The translations under genes and the position numbers were made by a program. Shown piece by piece: positions 59,784 to 64,000 of a stretch of 64,000 bases of DNA; position 1 is the first letter of the stretch; every line of letters begins with the position of its first letter. The stretch is from Fermentimonas sp. (GTDB taxonomy: Bacteria > Bacteroidota > Bacteroidia > Bacteroidales > Dysgonomonadaceae). The notes under the pieces were generated by a model. That model saw only the letters and a list, made by a program, of their open reading frames with translations, had not been told where the DNA came from and ran no database searches. The stretch covers positions 48,493 through 112,492 of the forward strand of contig JADMKP010000010.1 of the NCBI GenBank assembly GCA_015478775.1. The letters are read 5' to 3'.

Positions 59784-60392
59784 TTATACGCCCAATTTCA
59801 CAAATAAAAAAGCAACAGAAAATCCTAAAAGAAATCCTGCGATAACCTGCGAGAGTGTATGTCGTTTGAGAATCAACCTCGATGTACCAACAGATCCGGC
59901 TAGTAAAAATAGACCAATAAATAGCCAGTAAGGGTTAGAATGCTCAACATAATAACATACCGACATAACACCACCTAGAAGTCCTCCAACCCCAAACATG
60001 TGTGCGCTAATTTTCCAGACTAAAGTTATTAAAATTGCTATTATCATTATAGCAATAGAGCCAGCCATCATAGTTATAAACCAAGTGGGCATTTGCGCCT
60101 TGTAGTAGAAAACCACCATTGCACTGTATGACAAAAGAGTAATAAAATATGGGTAAAAACGCTCTTTTCTAACTTTTAACGATAAATCTGATATAAGTCC
60201 TATTCGAAGCAGCAGATAAATTAGAATGCCAGGAATTGCAAATGAAAAAAGCATTATGGGAGTTACAATATGCCAAAATTTATTTGAGTATGCTACACCA
60301 AAATAGGTGTACATAAATAAAAGCATCACTCCGTACGTTGGCATCAACAGCGGCTGGAAAACTGTGGATATTACATGTGAAATCGATTTCAT
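59784..60392 (-). CDS. PAP2-like membrane protein
   Basis: The 202-residue protein has six hydrophobic helices. The C-terminal half resembles the PAP2 phosphatase core: 'KISAHMFGVGGLLGGVMSV' (position of the SGH motif) and 'GTSRLILKRHTLSQVIAGFL' (position of SRxxxxxHxxxD). The final Asp of the second motif is Gln and the first motif KxxxxxxRP is not clear. It may thus be a degenerate member. Undecaprenyl- or phosphatidate phosphatase activity is not certain. It starts 9 nt after rpoN, same operon. Confidence 0.75.
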   Translation of the reverse strand: MKSISHVISTVFQPLLMPTYGVMLLFMYTYFGVAYSNKFWHIVTPIMLFSFAIPGILIYLLLRIGLISDLSLKVRKERFYPYFITLLSYSAMVVFYYKAQMPTWFITMMAGSIAIMIIAILITLVWKISAHMFGVGGLLGGVMSVCYYVEHSNPYWLFIGLFLLAGSVGTSRLILKRHTLSQVIAGFLLGFSVAFLFVKLGV

Positions 60393-60401
60393 TAGACAAA
60401 G

Positions 60402-61853
60402 TTAAAGTTTTTTTCTCAAACGTGCTACAGGAATGTTTAATTGCTCTCTATATTTTGCAACAGTCCTTCGTGCTATTACATAACCTTTTTCGTTAAGTAT
60501 TTTAGTTAACAGGTCGTCTGTCAATGGTTTCAAAGAGTTCTCATTCTCTATACTTTCTTTTAATATCATCTTCACTTCCCTAGAAGAAATATCTTCTCCA
60601 TCGGAAGTATGCATAGCTTCAGAAAAAAAGTACTTCAAGGGATATATTCCGGTGTTTGTTTGTACATACTTACTGTTGCTTACACGCGATATAGTAGAGA
60701 TATCAAAACCGGTTCTTTCGGCAACATCTTTCAGAATCATTGGCTTGAGCATAGTCTCATCTTCCGTTATGAAAAAATCGTATTGAATATTTACAATTGC
60801 TTCCATAGTCCTTTGCAGAGTGTTCTGTCTCTGTTTAACGGCATCAATAAACCATTTAGCAGAATCAACTTTTTGCTTCATAAACAACATTGTCTGTTTA
60901 TCGTCTGCCGACATACTGGTTTTATTTTCACTAAAACCTTTTATCAATTCAGAGAAATTGCGATTCAGTTGTAAACTAGGTATGTTGCTATTGTTAAGTT
61001 GAATCGTTATAACATTATTATAGTTATCCACAATAAAATCAGGCGTTATATTATTCATTGCGGTTTGCATATTTCCACCCATAGTATTTCCCGGTTTCGG
61101 ATTTAACGAAATAATCTCATCAATCACATCTTTAAGTTCATCCTGCGAAATAGCCATCTGTCTGATAATCTTATCATAATGCTTTTTCGTAAACTCCTCA
61201 AAATATTCTTCAATAATTTTAATGGCCAGGTCGGCTTCATAACCACGCTTCTGTCGTCTCAACTGAATAAGCAAGCACTCTTGTAAATCTCTGGCCCCAA
61301 CACCTGCTGGATCAAAATCTTGTATCTCATACAACATATCCTCCAGTTGAAGAGGAGTAACATCCATTTGTTGTTGAAACAGTAAATCATTAGATATCGA
61401 TAATAAATCGCGTTGTAAATATCCGTTTTCGTCTATGTTACCTATAATATACTCGGCAATAATCTGTTTGTTTACGTCTAAATCTAATAAACCGATCTGC
61501 TCTAACAGGTAATCATGAAGCGATTTATCATCAAAATAACTAAATTCAACCAAATCGGGCTCATTCTTGCCCGTAGTAAAACTCAGTCTGTAATCGGGCA
61601 CATCATCATCCGATAAATAGTCACCCAAAATAATATCCTCTTGCGAAAGTTCTTCAGATGTGCTTGAGTCTTCGTTACTATCATCCCTGCTCTGCTCAGC
61701 TTCTGCCGTTTCAATTGCAGGATTATCTTCTATCTCCTGTTTTATACGCTCTTCTACTTCCACATTATTCAGCTCAATAAGCTTTATAACCTGCATCTGA
61801 AGAGGAGAAAGCCTTTGTAACTGTTTAAGTTCCTGTTGCTGTTTTAAAGCCAT
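60402..61853 (-). CDS. rpoN: RNA polymerase sigma-54 factor
   Basis: The 483-residue protein has the N-terminal glutamine-rich activator region ('KQQQELKQLQRLSPLQMQVI'). An acidic linker follows (about 45-80), then the core-binding part, the helix-turn-helix 'VAERTGFDISTISRVSNSKY', and the RpoN box 'ARRTVAKYREQLNIPVARL' at the C-terminus. It directs polymerase to -24/-12 promoters, activated by AAA+ enhancer proteins. None of these is in the window. Confidence 0.96.
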   Translation of the reverse strand: MALKQQQELKQLQRLSPLQMQVIKLIELNNVEVEERIKQEIEDNPAIETAEAEQSRDDSNEDSSTSEELSQEDIILGDYLSDDDVPDYRLSFTTGKNEPDLVEFSYFDDKSLHDYLLEQIGLLDLDVNKQIIAEYIIGNIDENGYLQRDLLSISNDLLFQQQMDVTPLQLEDMLYEIQDFDPAGVGARDLQECLLIQLRRQKRGYEADLAIKIIEEYFEEFTKKHYDKIIRQMAISQDELKDVIDEIISLNPKPGNTMGGNMQTAMNNITPDFIVDNYNNVITIQLNNSNIPSLQLNRNFSELIKGFSENKTSMSADDKQTMLFMKQKVDSAKWFIDAVKQRQNTLQRTMEAIVNIQYDFFITEDETMLKPMILKDVAERTGFDISTISRVSNSKYVQTNTGIYPLKYFFSEAMHTSDGEDISSREVKMILKESIENENSLKPLTDDLLTKILNEKGYVIARRTVAKYREQLNIPVARLRKKL

Positions 61854-61904
61854 TTACAAAAAAAATATATCATTATGTCAGCAAAGATAAAAATTTATTT
61901 AAGA

Positions 61905-62225
61905 TTAATTGCACATAGGTTCGTCATATCCAGCCTTACAAGTCAATGGTGCAAGTGCATAGGCATCATACTCGTCATAAGCCGGACCAGGTATGCCATT
62001 AATGACCACTATGCGATCTAGCCGAACCTTGTCTCCATTATCAAAGAGTAGAAAAGATCCCTCGTCCTTTATATCTTCTATGTTTGTTATCTTGCCATTC
62101 GATTCTTCCAGTTGAGGCTCTTCTGAGTAAGAAAAAAATATCACTCTCGATTTATCTTTTGCCATCTCCTTTTCCAACAATTCTGTGTAATCAGAATCTA
62201 TAGGCATATATTTAAATTTATTCAT
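61905..62225 (-). CDS. Conserved-looking small protein, function unknown
   Basis: The 106-residue protein shows no signal or membrane segment. 'KSRVIFFSYSEEPQLEESNG' is followed by a beta-rich stretch 'KITNIEDIKDEGSFLLFDNG', 'DKVRLDRIVVINGIPGPAYD', then 'TCKAGYDEPMCN' with two Cys. An SH3-like barrel that senses or binds a ligand is conceivable, but no family was recognised. It lies 51 nt upstream of rpoN on the same strand. Confidence 0.7.
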   Translation of the reverse strand: MNKFKYMPIDSDYTELLEKEMAKDKSRVIFFSYSEEPQLEESNGKITNIEDIKDEGSFLLFDNGDKVRLDRIVVINGIPGPAYDEYDAYALAPLTCKAGYDEPMCN

Positions 62226-62306
62226 AATTACTTTGTATTTCTATATATAAAACAATTAATCAATAGATAGGTTCAACAGTTTATAACCGCATAAATAAAC
62301 AAGCTG

Positions 62307-62339
62307 TTTGTTTTGAATTAAAACTTTTTACTAACTTTG
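62307..62339 (+). promoter_or_regulatory. Consensus Bacteroidota promoter for the pRiA4b-like/miaA operon
   Basis: TTTG (62307-62310), a 21-nt spacer and TAACTTTG (62332-62339) match the consensus fully. The first ATG is 56 nt downstream. Confidence 0.7.
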
Positions 62340-62395
62340 AACTATCAAACTACACGTTTAGGAATTTATATATAAATAAGAAAAACAAAATAAAT

Positions 62396-62962
62396 ATGAT
62401 TTTCAAATTTCTAATTTTATCGGATGAAGTAAACGACTTCAAAAGAGAGATTAAAATTGATGCCGATGCAACATTTTTGGATTTATATAGCACGCTTATA
62501 GAAAGTATCGGTTATAGCGAAAAAGAGATGGCCTCGTTTTTCTTAAGCGATGATAAATGGCGCAAGAAACAAGAAATAACTTTGATAGAGATGGATACCG
62601 ATTCAGATGTTGACTCATTAGTTATGGAAGATTGTGTTTTAAACGACTTTTTAGAAGATGAAAAACAAAAGTTGATGTTTGTGTTTGATTATCTCACTGA
62701 TAGAGCACTTTATATCGAGTTATCGGAAATTATACCAGGAAAGAATCTTAAAAAACCATTTTGCTCAATAGCAGTAGGTGAAGCACCTCCTCAAATAGTC
62801 AAACAAGACGAAGTTAAGCCAGTTGCGGTTTCTATCGATTTGGGTGAGTCGTTTTATGGCGATGAAGGATTCGATATAGATGAACTTGATGCAGAGGGTT
62901 TTGAAGGGTTGGATAATTTAGAAGACCCATCTTCAGAACTAGATACCTTTGAAAGATTCTAA
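62396..62962 (+). CDS. pRiA4b ORF-3-like (IS1096 passenger TnpR-like) protein
   Basis: The 188-residue protein has the ORF-3-like fold: 'MIFKFLILSDEVNDFKREIK', 'LYSTLIESIGYSEKEMASFF', 'KLMFVFDYLTDRALYIELSE'. A very acidic tail follows (about 140-188, 'GDEGFDIDELDAEGFEGLDN'). Despite the mobile-element name, this family is stable beside miaA in Bacteroidota and is not evidence for a transposon. Its role is unknown. It lies 7 nt before miaA. Confidence 0.85.
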   Translation: MIFKFLILSDEVNDFKREIKIDADATFLDLYSTLIESIGYSEKEMASFFLSDDKWRKKQEITLIEMDTDSDVDSLVMEDCVLNDFLEDEKQKLMFVFDYLTDRALYIELSEIIPGKNLKKPFCSIAVGEAPPQIVKQDEVKPVAVSIDLGESFYGDEGFDIDELDAEGFEGLDNLEDPSSELDTFERF

Positions 62963-62969
62963 TTAAAAA

Positions 62970-63869
62970 ATGAAAACGTTACTTGTGCTTCTCGGGCCCA
63001 CCGGAGTTGGAAAAACTGAGTGGAGTATTAGAGTAGCGGAAGAATTAGGTTGTTCAATTATATCTGCCGATTCCCGACAGATTTATAATGGAATGACAAT
63101 AGGAACTGCTGCCCCAAATAAAAATCAACTAGAGCGTGTTAAACACTATTTTGTAGGCAAGCTCAATCCCCAGGATTATTACAGCGCAAGTGAATTCGAA
63201 GATGAGGTTCTGCTTCTCTTAGCAGAACTTCATACCCGGCACAACACAGTGGTTATGACAGGTGGATCTATGATGTATATCGATGCCGTATGCAAGGGTA
63301 TTGATGATATACCCACCATAGATGATAATTTAAGAAGGGATTTGCAAGAACTTTACCAAAAAGAGGGAATCGATCCTATTCGCAGTCAATTGAAATTGCT
63401 TGATCCGGAATTTTATGATGAAGTCGATCTCAAAAATCCAAAAAGAGTAATTCATGCATTAGAGATTTGTCTAATGGCCGGGAAACCCTATTCATCTCTT
63501 AGAACAAGCATAAAAAAAGAAAGACCATTTAAGATTGTAAAGGTTGGTTTTAATCGTGACCGTAATGAGTTGTACAATCGTATAAACCTCAGAGTAGATC
63601 AAATGATTAAAGATGGCTTAGAAGAGGAGGCAAGGGGTTTTTATCCCATGCGTCATCTAAATTCCCTAAATACTGTAGGCTATAAAGAGCTGTTTAATTA
63701 TTTTGATGGCAAGTGTTCTATAGAGTTTGCAATAGACAAAATAAAGCAACATTCGCGCAATTACGCACGCAAGCAACTAAGCTGGTTTAGAAGAGATAAA
63801 AACATTTATTGGATAAATTTATCAGAACCTAAAGATGGTGTAATACAGAAAATCATCAACTTACTTTAA
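62970..63869 (+). CDS. miaA: tRNA dimethylallyltransferase
   Basis: The 299-residue enzyme has the P-loop '[20 protein letters not shown]', '[20 protein letters not shown]', '[20 protein letters not shown]' and the C-terminal '[22 protein letters not shown]'. It adds dimethylallyl to A37 of tRNAs reading U-starting codons. The pRiA4b-like gene precedes it, and a tRNA follows 107 nt later. Confidence 0.95.
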   Translation: MKTLLVLLGPTGVGKTEWSIRVAEELGCSIISADSRQIYNGMTIGTAAPNKNQLERVKHYFVGKLNPQDYYSASEFEDEVLLLLAELHTRHNTVVMTGGSMMYIDAVCKGIDDIPTIDDNLRRDLQELYQKEGIDPIRSQLKLLDPEFYDEVDLKNPKRVIHALEICLMAGKPYSSLRTSIKKERPFKIVKVGFNRDRNELYNRINLRVDQMIKDGLEEEARGFYPMRHLNSLNTVGYKELFNYFDGKCSIEFAIDKIKQHSRNYARKQLSWFRRDKNIYWINLSEPKDGVIQKIINLL

Positions 63870-63916
63870 GTTCGAAAAGTAAATTATATATTTTGATATA
63901 TTTTTTTTCGGCTTGT

Positions 63917-63948
63917 ATTGGTTCTTTCAGAAAATTGTACTACTTTTG
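63917..63948 (+). promoter_or_regulatory. Promoter of the terminal tRNA
   Basis: ATTG (63917-63920; 3 of 4 to TTTG) and TACTTTTG (63941-63948) are separated by 20 nt. The tRNA starts about 29 nt after the -7 box. Confidence 0.6.
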
Positions 63949-63976
63949 CATCACTTTTTCAGGTAATGATATAAAT

Positions 63977-64000
63977 TCTTCCTTAGCTCAGTTGGTTAGA
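63977..64000 (+). tRNA. tRNA, 5' part only
   Basis: TCTTCCT (acceptor), TA, then GCTCAGTTGGTTAGA is a standard tRNA 5' end with the D arm. The anticodon lies beyond the window, so the amino acid is unknown. Confidence 0.8.

Noticed and set aside
62396..62962. Evidence for a transposon beside miaA
   Set aside because: The 'IS1096 passenger' name is historical. The gene is a usual neighbour of miaA in Bacteroidota, and no IS ends are present.

Overview
The window is AT-rich chromosomal DNA from a member of the Bacteroidota, most likely a Bacteroidales/Marinilabiliales-type anaerobe or facultative anaerobe. The evidence is the phylum-specific families (DUF5606, DUF6266, DUF4407, DUF937, a DUF2582-type winged helix, a pRiA4b ORF-3-like gene beside miaA), several promoters of the Bacteroidota form (TTTG, 19-21 nt, TAnnTTTG), few Shine-Dalgarno sequences, and a pyrB-pyrI pair. 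No species is assigned.

Layout. 1-12.8 kb is core: a PQQ sugar dehydrogenase (cut by the window edge), a Tricorn-like protease, NfeD, PlsC, an orphan small RNA with its own promoter and terminator, a FemAB/GNAT enzyme, GalE, CdsA with a DUF5606 protein, and a lactonase lipoprotein. 12.85-37.0 kb is an accessory island. It is framed and cut by insertion sequences (two different IS21-type remnants, an ISL3-type remnant, one IS66-type element) and holds many broken genes. 37.2-64 kb is core again: MetA, PyrBI, CotH, saccharopine-dehydrogenase-like enzyme, MscS, a ketoacyl synthase III, a thyA-folA-SpoIID-ampG run with a decayed murQ, FolC, an M49 peptidase, PurE, GcvH, RpoN and MiaA. The start of a tRNA lies at the right edge.

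The main system of interest is the tight seven-gene run at 14,452-20,553: a von Willebrand A protein, a PP2C phosphatase, a Ser/Thr-kinase-like protein with Ig-like repeats, two membrane proteins sharing one N-terminal motif (the second is DUF4407), a 55-residue basic protein and a DUF6804-like membrane protein. Its first three genes match the TerY-P triad (vWA, PP2C, kinase) known from Ter-associated stress systems, here joined to a membrane module. The kinase lacks the usual metal-binding Asn and has DFD instead of DFG. The run is bracketed by two related hairpin repeats. It is followed, across an attC-like imperfect palindrome, by a McrB-McrC type IV restriction pair that ends in a second such palindrome. 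The arrangement resembles integron-like or defence-island cassettes, although no integrase is visible.

The rest of the island contains a small phage-like lysis block (DUF6266, a membrane coiled-coil protein, and a GH19-like endolysin fused to a spanin-like tail), a Fic enzyme behind iterated upstream repeats, a NERD protein, and remnants of RhuM, HsdR, DUF4126 and an outer-membrane protein. Several lesions are single in-frame stops or one-base insertions in A-runs, so decay looks recent; for the A-runs, assembly error must be excluded.
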